Of a DNA stretch of 64,000 nt, positions 10,852-23,551 are shown piece after piece; position 1 is the stretch's first letter, and every line of letters starts with the position of its first letter. Below the pieces are notes generated by a model, which was given only the letters and a program-made list of their open reading frames with translations, did not search any database and was not told the DNA's origin. Source of the DNA: Vitis vinifera (taxonomy: Eukaryota > Streptophyta > Magnoliopsida > Vitales > Vitaceae); assembly GCF_030704535.1 (NCBI RefSeq), contig NC_081821.1, positions 2,929,001-2,993,000 on the forward strand, read 5' to 3'. Both the position numbers and the translations under genes were made by a program.

Positions 10852-13800
10852 TTACACACGAGAAAAGAAATTCAGTATACTGTTTTTCTTACTCTCTGAA
10901 CTCTTGCAATCACTTCTCTTTCGCTTCTCATTTTTACTAATTGCTTTCCTATCAGCAACTTTGTTAGGCTTTGAGTCCACACTCTCTTGAGATTCCAAAG
11001 TCACACACATGATATCTGAATTATCAACATCAACCACCACTGATATTTGCTCGGTGATGCTTGGTATCTGATCCAAGTAGATTTCATTAAGTTTCCTTTT
11101 CTTGAATGGGTTGTTGTCAGGAATCTCTAACGGTGTTTCATCCTGAGTGATTTTATTTTCCAGCATGCCATGAACTTCTGATGGGAACATTATTTTTTGA
11201 AGTGCCACAGCTTCATTCAAGTACTTTGTTTCCTCTATGACTGGCCTCTGCTCCATTACTGTACTAGCTGCAACAGCACCGTTCAATTATAAAATGTCAA
11301 ATGTGTTAAAAGTCATGAGCCATGTTTCCTATGAATGCTTGTGTAAGTTTTCTGATGAGTGAAAAAAGGAAGATTATTACTAGGGGTCACATGAGGTTAA
11401 CAGACTTGCCTGTAACCCTTTCTTCTCTGGTTTCATGAGAGGAAAATATTGTGAAGCAGCTCTCTTCTGTAGATTGTGCAGTGGCCTCAGGCTTCACAAT
11501 TTCATTAGAAGTCTGGGTGACTGTAGGCTCCGGCTGACTTTCATGACTTGAGAAATGATCAAAAGCCTCCATGGTTACTGGGTCCAAGTTTCCTTCAGCA
11601 ATTGCAGTTGCTATTGATGGAGGTATTTCTCTGGTTGCATCCATAATCATTAAGGAAAACACTTGTATGTTTGTATGTGAACTCACAAGCAGAGGCTTGA
11701 AGCTGTGCAACAATGACACCAACATAGGTGTGGCGGTCTCACAGGGTATAAGGTGCCCAATATTGCAACCATTCAGAATAAAATGAACTGAAAAACTGCA
11801 ACTCAAGCTGTGAGCAGAAACAATGCCTGACATGCAAACATGCTGCTCTTATCTAACTTGGCAAAAATGCTATAAACAGCAGTTCTTCTTGATACATAGA
11901 TTGAAAGTCAACACTAGGTTTAGAGATGCTAAATGAATGAAGGATACGGTCCAAGGAAATCAAGCTCTCCATCAAGAGACTGCAAAAGATCATCTGTAAG
12001 AGGTTTCATGTGTTGGACTCTTTTAGTGTCAGCATCATATCTACAAAGAACATGAAAATGAAAGATATTTACATGCAAAAATACACTGTGAACTAACTCA
12101 GGAATATGAAAAGGGATTAGTTCTATGATTTACTTACATTCTGGCATGCTGGAAGACTGCAACTGCTTCTCTGAAAGATTTTGTGTAATCTTCAGGCATT
12201 TGATTGCGCTTCTCAAATTTCAAAACTGATAGAACCTGCAAATAGACCACCAGCATATGAATTCTTTATAACAGGGTTGTAAAAAAAACAAAATCAATAA
12301 AGCACGTTAAACTTTTGAAGTCAACATTTAGTCTTATTCTCAATTAAATGCATGTTTTTTGTTGAGACATGCCCTGTTGAAACATGGATGCCAATTTGGA
12401 CTTTCACCCAGACCTCAATATGCCACATGGTGGTTGTAGGCTATGGGTACAAGAATGGCCTCAATATTCATGAGGGAGATATTCCATTTGAAAAAGTGTC
12501 AAACTCTAGCATCATTTCACCCCTGTTCTTCAGAGAAGCAGGTTATATGCATGGGTTACCAAGGCCATGCAACTTCTGATGGAATACCAGGTTTTTGAGC
12601 CACTTTTGGCATACAGTATGGAAAAGCCTAGGTACTTCTCTCTATAGTACAGTAGTCTGTGCCATTGTGCTGATCAAAAGGAGGTCCTCAACTGCACTTT
12701 GGATAATATTTTGTGGAATCTTCTCAAAAGGCATATGAAACAATGGGATTTTTTTTACCAAAAATAATTTGTATGCCCATATACTCTACAGAATATTGAT
12801 GTTTAAGACGGTTTAAGGTCACCCTTCTAGACATATGCTAGATCTTTCCAATAAGCCAAATTAGATGTGTGGTGGAAAGGATGGCAACACTTCAAGCAAG
12901 GTGAAGCAGCATTTAGCAAAGTTTGCTGTAAAAGTCAAAGAAGCCATAGATATGTACCACCATTTGAAAGTTTTCAATATGGGTTACGTTATTATGATTT
13001 TACCTTCACAAGCATTGACCCATGGAATAAGTTAACATAGAAGAAAAAGGGACCTCTCCAGATCCCACAGAAGACCAATGATATGCTTACATGGTTGACC
13101 TTCTTGAGGACACTATTATTTTGAGAACTTCTATTTATGTCATATGAACGCCCTGTTTCTGACAGATTTTGATTTCTTTTTTTTTTTACTTGAGAATAAA
13201 TTCTTTTCAGGTGGAGGGGATTGATACAAAGGATGCAACAAGAGAAAAGGCTGTTCTGGAAGTTCCCTGTGTAAGGCATGTCTTTCCATCTATCTTTTCT
13301 ACTGTGCAGCTCTTAGTGATTATAAATGTAAATATTAATATCAGCCTCCTCAAAATGCAAATAAGAGTGCTTACACGGTCTAAATTCCGATACTTGGCAA
13401 CCATGGAATAAGCTCTTGCAATCCCAATTCCAGGAACAGATGGGAGGAAATCACAGCCAGCTAGTACACACATGCCTGTGAAAGTACAACAGTGTAAGCA
13501 TGTGCTTTGTTTTGAATGAGTTTATACAATGATTGTAGAAATGCTATCATACCCTGTAATACATGACAAGAGAACATCTAAGAGAATATTTTTCTATTCA
13601 CAATTTGTTAAAAACAAAATTCATAGCTAAGGTCCAAAGGAAATTGGAGATAGATTCAACCACTTCATTTGTATGAACAAAGGCTTCTATATAATTAGTC
13701 TTCCCCTAGCTTTGGGAATCAATGTTCTTTTGTTCCCATGTGATGCTACTGTATTCTATGATGGTGTGGTGGGAAAGCTCGGCTGCAACTATGCTTTTCA

Positions 13801-15589
13801 AAATTTTAAGAGGCATACACAATTATGCAAGCTTTAAGGTCAACAAATCACCTGTGAACAATTCTTTATCAAAATTTTGAAAGGAAGGTGCACGAGCCAC
13901 AGAATCAAAAACCCTGTCCAGCACCATCTCTTCGCCATTCCCATAGCGATCCATCTTAAATATGATCTGTTTCCAAATCAAAACAGAGTGGCATGAATAA
14001 ATTTAACAAGGAATAATTAGAAAAGAAGCCATCAGGAGAGAATTAATCTCCATTTTCCCAAACCAAAGTTCTGTGGAAATTCTTACAGCTCGGCACCCAT
14101 AGGCCATTAGATCACTATCCTCCGTGATCACTGCCGCAATCCCACCCTTATCTGCCTCAAGGTTTGACAAGTAAGCCAATTGAGCATCAGCCTCATAAGG
14201 AGCAACTACAAATTCAATGTTCTCTGTTCTCAGAATCTGGAGGTTTGACAAAATTCTTGTTACAAATCCACAACTTAATGATCATTGGATTTCATATACT
14301 GTAGAACTTGAATGTTTGCTAATAGGAGATTTTTCAGTACCTGAATGAGTTGATGTGCCATGGATGGAGTGATGGTCACTGCTCTCTACATGGAAAAGAA
14401 AAAAAATTGATGCGGATTAATACATAAATGTTGATTAAAGACTATCTGATCAGACCACATTAGACAATTTGTAAAAAAAATTTAAGCAAAATGTTATAAG
14501 GGAAATATGGAAATTCACTTCTTAGATTGGAATAACAAAGATGAAAAAGGGTTTAGTTATGAACTTTTCTTAGCATGATATGCCATAAATTTTCCGAATT
14601 CTCCTCAAGTCACCACTAGTGGGCAGAATTAAGATAGAAAAATTGGAGATAATTTCAACAAGAACCATTCAAATTCCTTCACAGAGCAAAAACCATGCAA
14701 CATACCGGGGAAAAGTGACATTATTGAAATCCAAATATATGCTTCATTCTTCGAATTTCTCCCTGCCTAATTTAAACCAAATGGTTTTCTATGAACCAAA
14801 AAGGTGAATCGGCAATAACCAATTGACATTACAAAAATAGAACAAGGAACAAAGAACAACAAGAGCTAAATCATTGAAATAATACCTGGAAGAGCTCAGA
14901 AGCGCCAGTTACATCACCTTCTTTGAGCTTTGCCATTGCCAAATCGCAATAAGATTTTCTTTTCCTGAACCAACAAGAAGCACCCACATAAGAAATCAAA
15001 CATCACCTCAAAAAATACTTGATGGGTCTTCAGATAAGCAATCAACAGCGTGGAAAAATGCAGTTACATGCCTGTATCGCTCCTGCTCGGTGGTAGCCTT
15101 ACACGGGATGTTCCCACCGTCAAAAACAACAACAGGAGTGATCTTGTAGTGTCGAAGCAGATCGATTCGGTGCATAAAGTACTGTAAGTACCGCGATTTT
15201 TTATCGCCTTTCGAATTAAGACAAATCTCCATGCTACATGAATAAGCTTAAACAACCAAAAAACCGCAACATATCAAATTTTCTTCACAACCAAAAGAAA
15301 AACACTTCTATATAACAAAAAATTCAAGATTAAAAAATTTGACCTCCTTTGTGAAGCCATGAATACGCATCGATTCCAACCTGGAAATAAACTTTCAGAA
15401 GAATGCGGAAATCAGTAGGAGATGAGATTCAATTTTATAAAAAAAAAAAAAATTATTTAAAAAAAATGGATAAATTCTTTGAAAATTTTGGGGAAAATGC
15501 CGTGTTTTTACCCTTTTTCCAGCATATTTCTTGATGTGAATTGGTTCAATGAAGGGTTTCATGTATCTGAGAAGATCTTTGATGCCCAT
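10852..15589 (-). CDS. EXO1: Exonuclease 1 (EXO1), RAD2/XPG family, short form
   Basis: This is a nuclear 5'-3' exonuclease and flap nuclease for mismatch repair and double-strand break end resection. Exons from 5' to 3': 15589-15512, 15380-15344, 15246-15072, 14964-14886, 14385-14341, 14236-14087, 13966-13852, 13475-13375, 12235-12138, 12040-11948, 11630-11410 and 11267-10852, giving 535 residues. The N-terminal XPG domain starts [10 protein letters not shown]; Asp30 and Asp81 (VVFDGG) are metal ligands. The internal XPG domain has APYEADAQ (Glu153, Asp155), TEDSD (Asp178, Asp180) and [11 protein letters not shown] (Asp235), so all metal-binding acids are present. The tail is basic and ends KKNSILNFF plus three residues. 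Introns 3 and 11 begin GC instead of GT; the frame allows no GT alternative. Human EXO1 is about 850 residues. The length here is nearer to Arabidopsis At1g18090 as I recall it. Confidence 0.95.
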
Positions 15590-15628
15590 TTTCCAGGTTT
15601 TTTTTTTTTTTTTTGGCTGCTACTGCTT

Positions 15629-15673
15629 TTTCCCGGTGATTTTGGTTCTTCTGGATTGAGAAAATGGCGGGAA
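15629..15673 (-). promoter_or_regulatory. E2F-like sites before EXO1
   Basis: TTTCCCGG at 15629-15636 fits the plant E2F consensus WTTSSCSS, 40 bases before the EXO1 ATG. GCGGGAA at 15667-15673 is a second, near-consensus site on the other strand. E2F control is common for plant S-phase and DNA repair genes. Binding here is inferred. Confidence 0.45.
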
Positions 15674-16232
15674 GGAGAGCAAGTGTTACAGAGGCTGCTA
15701 CTGCTGTGGTGTATATCCAGCAGAGGAATGAGCGAGTGGAATTTTTTCGGCGAATTATATAGTGCCGCGTAAGACATAAAATTTTCGTTACCCTTGATTG
15801 GAAACGTGGCTAGAGACTATTGGTCCTCAGTTTTTGCGTTGTGTGTTCCTCTATTCTACGCCCTGCCGCCAATTTTTCAAAATTTTCAAGGCTCTTCCGC
15901 GTTTTTTCACAATGTCAGTCACATGTCACGAGGAATGCACGTGCCTTACATTTTACTATTTTGGCAATATGTAAATTTTAAAATAATATTTAATTGAAAT
16001 TTGGGCTACACTTTGTCCCTACAAGATTCGTTGGTTGGAAGAAAAAATAAAAATTAGATGTTTTATTCGAAGTTTAGATAGATTTAGATTTGTCTTATAT
16101 CTAAAAATCAGCCCACATTTAAAATAAAAGTTAAAATTTTATACTTTTTATAATAAAATAAAATATTTGAAAAATAAGGCTTGACTTAAAAAATATTTTT
16201 ATTAAGAGATGTTTGATTTATGAAAGGAAATA

Positions 16233-16268
<36 letters not shown>

Positions 16269-17589
16269 GAAAAATTTTTTTATCACATTTCAATACCATA
16301 AAAAAGAGAAGGAAGAAAAAAATAATAAGAAAAAATATAAAACAAGTTGAAAGGGTTTTATTTTCTTATTTTTCTAATATGAGAAAATTGTACAAAAAAT
16401 ATTGTGTTTGATAACTATTTTCAAAAATAGTTTTAAATAATGATTTAAAAAAAATTTAATGTTTTATAAAACAAAATTTTGTTTGAAACGTGAAACATTT
16501 TTAATATTTTTAAATATGTTTTAAAAATAACTTTTATGTCTACTGCTTTATTTTTAATTATTTTATATTAAAAAATAATAATAATCCTTATAAAACAAGT
16601 GAAAATAATCGAAAAATATTCTCTAAAAATATCATATTTTCTAGTTGTCACACAAGTTTTTCTATTTTCTTTTTATTTTGAATAATAAAAAATTGTTATT
16701 GAAAAAGGTTTGTCAAACATTACTTATGTTTTTTATAAATTTAATTATGTTATTTTAATTTTTTGATGGACAATGAAATGAAAAAGTTAAAATATTTTTC
16801 TAACCTTTTACTTTTTCTTTCTTTCTCTCTCTACCTTTTTCTTCTAAATTTTTAATGACCAAAAATAGTTTAAAATATAAAAAATATTAGGATATTGAAT
16901 TGGTATATAATGAACTTGTCGTCGTAACCATTAAAAGTAGACGGTAAAATCTAGGTGTTGGATGATGGTACAAACAATTAAACCGTAAAGAATTGGTTCA
17001 AGTACAAATGATTAAAACTTAATTACACACATGGCATATTGTGATTGGTCGGCTTTTTAGAATCCATAGATTAAGTACTGTAACGGTCCTAAAACATATG
17101 AAGTTTTCCAAAATTAGAAGGGCCTGGTCCTACAAACCCAACATCTAGACTGCATAGATCTTGGCTCGTGTTACATATCAATTGTAGTGTTTCCGCTTTT
17201 CTCTGTTTCATGATCTGATTGAGATGGTACCTTTTGTATGCTTCCCCCTCAACAAAGCCCTGAGGACATTCTAAAAGTGATAAGAAGAAAAAGCAAAAGC
17301 AAAATCTATAATGTTGTACACTAACTCTTTCCTCTGTTGTTCTTCATTTACACATCTACTGATGAAATTACACCAAACCCAGATGCATTATTATACTATT
17401 TGGATATACAACAGATGAAGAAACTTGTCTGCAGATATCTCTGTATATTTTGCCTACTTCTGCAGATCATGCTCCATTTTCCTTCACTCAAAACATTAGC
17501 TACCAGTTTTATGTATGCAAGGAGATTTTCTCAAGGTAGAACCCCAATCAGTTTCTGAAATATTTGCATATCAGCAACCAGAAAGAGTC
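15674..17589. other. Intergenic DNA with an (AT)n tract
   Basis: The stretch separates the start of EXO1 from the 3' end of DOX2. It holds a 30-base AT dinucleotide run at 16236-16265 and AT-rich DNA with possible decayed MITE ends (ATGTTTGAT near 16208, GTCAAACAT near 16711). No gene is seen. Confidence 0.6.
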
Positions 17590-20500
17590 TTAGGGGGCAG
17601 GTCTTAGATACAGGGGTATGTAGTTTGTTGGGGTTGGCGTAGAATCCCACACTGAAAATGCACTGGAACATCTCATCCATTTTTTTGTCATGTCTGGGAA
17701 GTGTCTGTCCAGAACATCTTGCAAGGTCTCTGTCTTGTTAACCCAGTCTAGGCCACTCCTTGTGTAGGTTTGAGAGTTGAAGTTGGTAGTGAAAAACCGG
17801 TCTGCTTCCAACCTCCTGAACATCATAACAGATATACAGAGAACATGGAGAAAATGAAAACCAGAAGCAACTGCTTAAATCTCATTTTTCAGCTAAAGGG
17901 TCATTGAATATACCTTGATGCAATGAGGAGAAAGATGAAGAAAGCGGTCTCGCAGATGGCGAAGCCTTTGATCTTCTTCTCTGCATGTAGGCCGACTAGC
18001 AGGTCGAGCTTCTCCACATCATCTCCATACACTTCACAGAGAGCTTCAACAACCTTTTCATCATCTGTCAGATCTTCCCATTTGCTAATTGGAATCATCA
18101 GTAAGTTTCTTCTGAACTCATTATACCGAGCAACTCCCCTTTCTCTATCTCTATAAACTAACACATCCCACATGTAACTCAAATTAAATTTGATCTATCA
18201 ACATATAAAATGAATCCGAAAAGTTCAAGAGGTAATTGTATAGTACTTTCCAAGGCAGCCATATCAACTAGATCAGGTCTATCTTCTCCATTGACATCAT
18301 GAGCAACAAGGTTCCTCATCCATGAAGGATAGTTCCACAGGGCCATAGCTCCACTTGCCTGATGCCCCATTGACACCATCATCTTCTCCATCCCAATTTT
18401 TGACAGTCTTTTCTCGCCTTCTAGCCCCACCATTTCCCTCATAGGCACTCTGAGATTGTATCCATGATAAGTAAGAACATTAAAATTCTAACATCAAAAA
18501 ACCAAAAAAAACAAGTGAAAGAGTGAGACTTACTCTTCTATGAGAGGCGGGCATTCGCCTTCTGAAGCAGTGTTGCTAGAGTTTGTGTCGCGGATATGGA
18601 GTTCATCGGGTAAAAGAGCATGCATTCTGTATACACTAACAAACTCTTCAGTTAGGGAATAAGGAACTCCGTGGTCTCTTGGCTTCTTAAGACCAACCAA
18701 TCCACTTAGTATTGGCCCCAAAATATGTCCAAATGAATCCTTGAATTTCTTCCCCATAAATCCATACCTGCACCAAAATTAATCATGCATTAACCCCATC
18801 TTCATCTAAACTCAAAATGGAGAACTGTCATATTAACAGCAGAGCAATAAAATTCTAATATTTGTCCATAAGGTTCCCTCCCATAGCTCATCTTTCAGTA
18901 GTTTATATACCATCTACTACTCTTTTGTGTACATGTATCATATGCAAATTTTCAAATTACTTACCAGTTGATTCTCATCCCAGCCAAAAGAGTATCGGTT
19001 TTTAAGAGCTCAACAGTCCAATCAATGGTATGTATTTTAGCAATGACAGCTGAAGTCACCAGTCTTGCATGTCGATAGAGTCTCTCATCATCAAATTCAG
19101 GGTGATGTACCTAAAAGCAAACAAAAATATGCTAAATTACAAGGGGGAAAAAAACAGTTGCTCTAATGACTAGTTATTCGTTGAGGAGAAAAAGAACATC
19201 AACACAGAGGAAGAAGCCATGAACTTACTTTTAGCATGTCACAAACAGCATTGTGTTCTTTAACAAATAAGGCTTGTAAGAGGGAGAAGCCAGCCCAGCA
19301 ATTCCTAACATCACCAGAGATAGGAATCCCTTTCCCATCATGTTCAAGAAGCCCATCATTTGATATCTTCAATTTGCCATCTTTGAATGTCCTCACTCTT
19401 CTCATTCCATCATCATTATTCCCATAGATTACACTCCCATCCCTAGACCAATAGGCAAAAAATCATATACCAAAAGCTCAAGTTCTTTTTCTTGGTTTGC
19501 CTCAAAGAGCCAATTAATACCATATAGTTATTAGCCAAGACCCAAGGAGACACAAAAAGAGAAAAGGGATATGAAAGAAATTACCACCAAGGTGTCCTTG
19601 TATTCAAAAAGCCATCCTCCATGTGGGGTGAACCAGTGGGAATGCTTTTGCTCTTGAAGAACTTGAATGACTTCAATGGGCACCCACTGGCAATATCACT
19701 GGGAGCTTTAATCTCTATCTGCAGACCATTAAGATATACAATCAAAAAGTTCAGCTCTGTTTTGCTTGTCTGTTGATGAAATGGCCTACTTATACATGGA
19801 GAAATGTATATACAAACACAGAGAGGAGGGGTACATGCCTGTTGGGTGTCCTCCATATGATCAATCCAATCATGAATCATAAACTGTACCCACGAGCATG
19901 CTATCAAGTTGAATTGCTTCCCATTATCTATGAACTTCTTCCTTGCCAAAAGCTTTGTGGCCACAACTGTTGGGTGAGGCTCCAGCAACTGTAGAATTAG
20001 ATGAGAAAAAAAAATTTGTCAAGCTTAGAGGCTTGGATTTCCTCTCCATATTGTTTACAACTGTACTTTTTCTTATATTTCTTTACTATCACAACAATCA
20101 AGGCTATATTTTTCATCTCCATTTTCTTTCCCCTCAAACTCTTCAGAACCAAACATAGCATTAAAGTTTCCCCCTTTCCAAACACTCCATAGTTGGTAGT
20201 ACTCAATTTGACTTCAACTGGATATTGGGTACAGATCAATTGGACCCCGACACTATCAAGTTCACCAGCTACCATATTAGTTGGGCACATGGAGTATGGT
20301 GAAGAGGGAGGCCTGTTTGGCTTCAATACGATCACCATTAATAAAAGCATACACACCATGTAAATGATGTACCAAATTTATGAAAATTACTTGTAAAAGT
20401 GACAACAACCAAACGCCACCCCTCCCCCTCATCCTGTGACAGGTGCCCACCTGCTGTTTTTTTCCTCTAACTAATTGGGTAAAAAGTTGTTGATCTGCTT

Positions 20501-20951
20501 ACCCGATATGAAGAAGTGGAAGGAGGCATGTTGCGGCCAAAAAGAGTTCCTTGACTGCCAATCTGATCATCGATGGGGTGGTTACATTTTCCATCAGCTG
20601 TTCTATAACAGAACTCTTCAGTATCATATCTCCCCCCATTGACTCCCCCCACGTGCAGCAGATTGTAACGTTGGTGCAAATGCCTTCTGATTCCCAAGTA
20701 GGCAAGCCCCAAGAGCACTGGCAGCCTATGCCACACCCCCAGCTTGTCCACGAAGTGCACAATCTGAAACCAAAAACACATACAAACAATCAAGAAAACA
20801 GCTCCTGCAGGTTGCCCACAAAGCATATATAAAAGGAGAGAGAATTAAAGAAACTAACATAGAACAAGAAGGTGTCAAAGAGAGTCATTTTGGCCACGAT
20901 ATGGAGGAGTTGAGGGTGAATGAAGGAAGAAGACGACTTAGAAAATGCCAT
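17590..20951 (-). CDS. DOX2: Alpha-dioxygenase, DOX2 type, complete
   Basis: This haem enzyme adds O2 to the alpha carbon of fatty acids, giving 2-hydroperoxides that decay to shortened aldehydes and 2-hydroxy acids. It belongs to the peroxidase-cyclooxygenase superfamily and starts the alpha-oxidation oxylipin branch. Exons from 5' to 3': 20951-20859, 20763-20503, 19988-19839, 19718-19585, 19442-19229, 19110-18965, 18767-18534, 18449-18247, 18157-17914 and 17815-17590, giving 634 residues, usual for the family. FMIHDWIDH contains the likely distal haem ligand region, His157. SVYRMHALLP carries the catalytic Tyr379 and proximal His382. The C-terminal sequence ends NYIPLYLRPAP. From memory it is closer to Arabidopsis DOX2 (At1g73680) than to the pathogen-induced DOX1, for example HLHQRYNLLHVG and WMRCSSAFSVW. 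Intron 3 begins GCATGT after CAG, and no GT donor keeps frame. The start MAFSKSSSSF aligns with DOX2. An in-frame ATG at 21071 is upstream of the TATA box and is rejected. Confidence 0.96.
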
Positions 20952-21047
20952 GGATGTTTGCAGACTGAAGACTCGAGACTTTACTCTGCAGGGACCGTGA
21001 AGCTTTACAGCATCAGTGTAAGATAAGAATGGATCAAGAAGTTTGAA

Positions 21048-21054
21048 TTTTATA
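21048..21054 (-). promoter_or_regulatory. DOX2 TATA box
   Basis: TATAAAA reads on the minus strand about 97 bases before the DOX2 ATG. It predicts a leader of roughly 65 bases and supports the ATG at 20951. Confidence 0.55.
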
Positions 21055-21099
21055 GATGGGTGTGTAGGCAAACATTAAATGCACCGAGGAGTAAGATCA

Positions 21100-22770
21100 A
21101 AATTTGGATGCAGTCCACATAGCAATGATCTCATAGTAGTACTACCCATCATGGTGCTTCAACCCCTATAGAAAAAGTCCCAAGTCCCAAGTATCCCAAC
21201 TACTCTTAATTATAATTTACAATAGTGAGTCTCAAATTTCAAAATTTTGCAGAGTCTTGGGACCATTGAACAAGTATTATAAAGAAGAGGATACAAAAAA
21301 AAAGAAGTTGATAAACATGCCATAAATGAAGAGAGTTCACAGTTGGCAGTTAGGATGATTCGATGGACACATTCAAGGGATATGTTTAAGTTACCTTCAG
21401 AATGGGAGTACGCTTCCACAGAGCCCTATATCAAATAAACGTCAGTAGTATTTTCATTCATGGATTGCCTTCTCAGTTCTCAGTATCATTTCCATTTGTC
21501 ACGATCAAATATTAAGATATTGCCTTGTTCAAAAATGCCAAGTGTACAAAGGTCTGAACTTACTTATTCTCCACGTATCGATCCTTAAAAAATGTGACGT
21601 GTATAATAATGAAAAGGCACCATCTAGTGAAAGTATAATTTTCTATACCTAATGAAAAGGCACCACCAACGTGGCAACGTACGTGGTGCCACATGTATAA
21701 TAAATTTCATAGTTTTGTATTGATTCGCTTTATACTTTGTCTCAATTTTTTTGAATTTTGGTGTTATTTTTTATATCAAGAGAAAGGAGGAACTTACCCA
21801 ATATCCCTCACAATCTTCTCTTATCATCGATAAGGCCATGATGACAAGACCGTGTTTTTTCATTTGGAATTTAGTCACAAAAGCTTTGTAAACATCCTGT
21901 GATCATCTCAAAAATTTTATACACATTGTCATTGTGTATAAGAATGATATGCATATAATAACCATTCATTAAATAAAAGGATACTAAAAATACGTTTCTA
22001 ATCGTAGTTCTATTTTTTTAAAAAAATATTTTTTAATTTTGATGGATCAGATTTGAAATGTAGTATATATCAATTTGATGTTTAACTATTTTATATTTTA
22101 TGTAATTAAAATCGATGTTGATTGTACTTTTTCCACTGACATCCTAACTTAATTTCTTCATACACAACTCAACTTCCCTCTCACTAAGTTCACATAATCT
22201 AAGTATTACACCTCTAATTTTATTTTAATTATTTTCCTAATATCATAAGAGGTTTTGATCTATCTAAATAATTTCCATAAAATAATTTATAAGTCTTAAA
22301 CAAAATAATTTATTTTCAAATAACAACTTAATTCATGGCTAGTGCTATATAATACAAACAAGTCACCAAAATCCTTCTCCAATGCCTCTAATTTTATAAA
22401 TATTCATATATAATATTGCTTTATTTAATAAATAAAAAAAAAAACATTTTTATGACCACATGGACAATACAAAAGCATGTTTTTTTTATATGTATTACAT
22501 ATATGGCTGATCAACATTCTAAAACTTTTTAGTAGATTTTTATATTAGAAAGACAAAATAAATGAGGGCAGCTGTGCATAAAGGTCTATACCCCACCCTC
22601 ATAAATTTGGGGATGAATTAAGGGTGTTCATAAAAATTGAAAGAAGCAGTCAGTGATGCAAGTTGCTAGACCTTATTGCAACTTGCAAGTTGCTAGTTGA
22701 CTCGTGAAACTCCAGTAATTAAGTCCATCTACCTCATTCAATTTCCTGACAATGTGTTACTCAATTATAA
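21100..22770. other. Intergenic DNA upstream of DOX2, no gene seen
   Basis: The sequence is AT-rich. Two short related stretches, AATGAAAAGGCACCA, occur at about 21608 and 21651. No coding pattern was found on either strand. Confidence 0.6.
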
Positions 22771-23310
22771 TCTTGGATTTTAACAAGCGATGAATGTGGT
22801 TGTTGTACTGCTAGATTCTGAATAGTGTTGGTGTATGAAATCTTGGGCTAAATCTTCAGTAGAGCAAGTCCAACAACAATCTTGTGTTCCATATGGTGAT
22901 AAAGTCGAAGCTTCCGTATAGGGATTGAGTGAGTTGACTCACTCCAAAAAGATAAACCCCTTCAGACATGGGTAGTTGGACACGTCTGCCCTCAAACTCC
23001 AATTAAATAAGGGTTCCACTTATCCACGTGTTACTCAAATAATGCTAGAATCGTAAATTTATTCGTCTTGGATTTTAATAAGCCATGATTGTGGTTGTTG
23101 TATTGCTAGAATATGAAAATTGTTGGTGTATGAAATTTTAAGCCAAATCTTGCAGAGCAAATCCAATGACGATCTTGTGTTCTATATGGTGATTAAGTCA
23201 AAGGTTCTATATGTTCATTGAGTGAATTAATTGATTCCAAAAAGATAAACCCTTTCAGTAATTTAATTTGTCTTTAAGCTCCAATTAAGTAATAGTTCTA
23301 CTATCTTAAA
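22771..23310 (+). repeat. Tandem duplication, about 295-bp units
   Basis: Unit 1 is about 22771-23065 and unit 2 about 23066-23310. Both run from TCTTGGATTTTAA through GTGGTTGTTGTA, TGTTGGTGTATGAAAT, ATCTTGTGTTC and CCAAAAAGATAAACCC, at roughly 80% identity by eye. No open frame is shared. Confidence 0.75.
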
Positions 23311-23320
23311 GGTTTCGAGT

Positions 23321-23547
23321 TAAGGTGATATTTGTTTTTTAGTTTAATAGAAAAAATTAAAATATTTAATTTTTTTTATTCAATTAAAAGTAACTTATTG
23401 ACATCAACAATATACTTAAATTAAACTTATTAATAATAAATTCACTTTAGTTAAGTTGATTAATATTAACAAAGTACTTTTAATTTAATAACAAAAACTA
23501 AATATTTTGATTTTTTATATTTAACCAAAAAAACAAATACCACCTTA
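23321..23547 (+). mobile_element. MITE related to family A
   Basis: The ends TTAAGGTGATATTTGTTTTTT and AAAACAAATACCACCTTAG are inverted repeats. The interior is AT-rich and partly self-complementary, with no open frame. The TIR resembles that of 3475-3753. Confidence 0.65.
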
Positions 23548-23551
23548 GTCT

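Noticed and set aside
12352..12579. Small plus-strand gene inside an EXO1 intron
   Set aside because: The open frame is isolated, with no splice partners, promoter or known pattern.
20952..21071. Longer DOX2 N-terminus starting at 21071
   Set aside because: The upstream ATG lies before the TATA box, and the added residues do not match alpha-dioxygenases.
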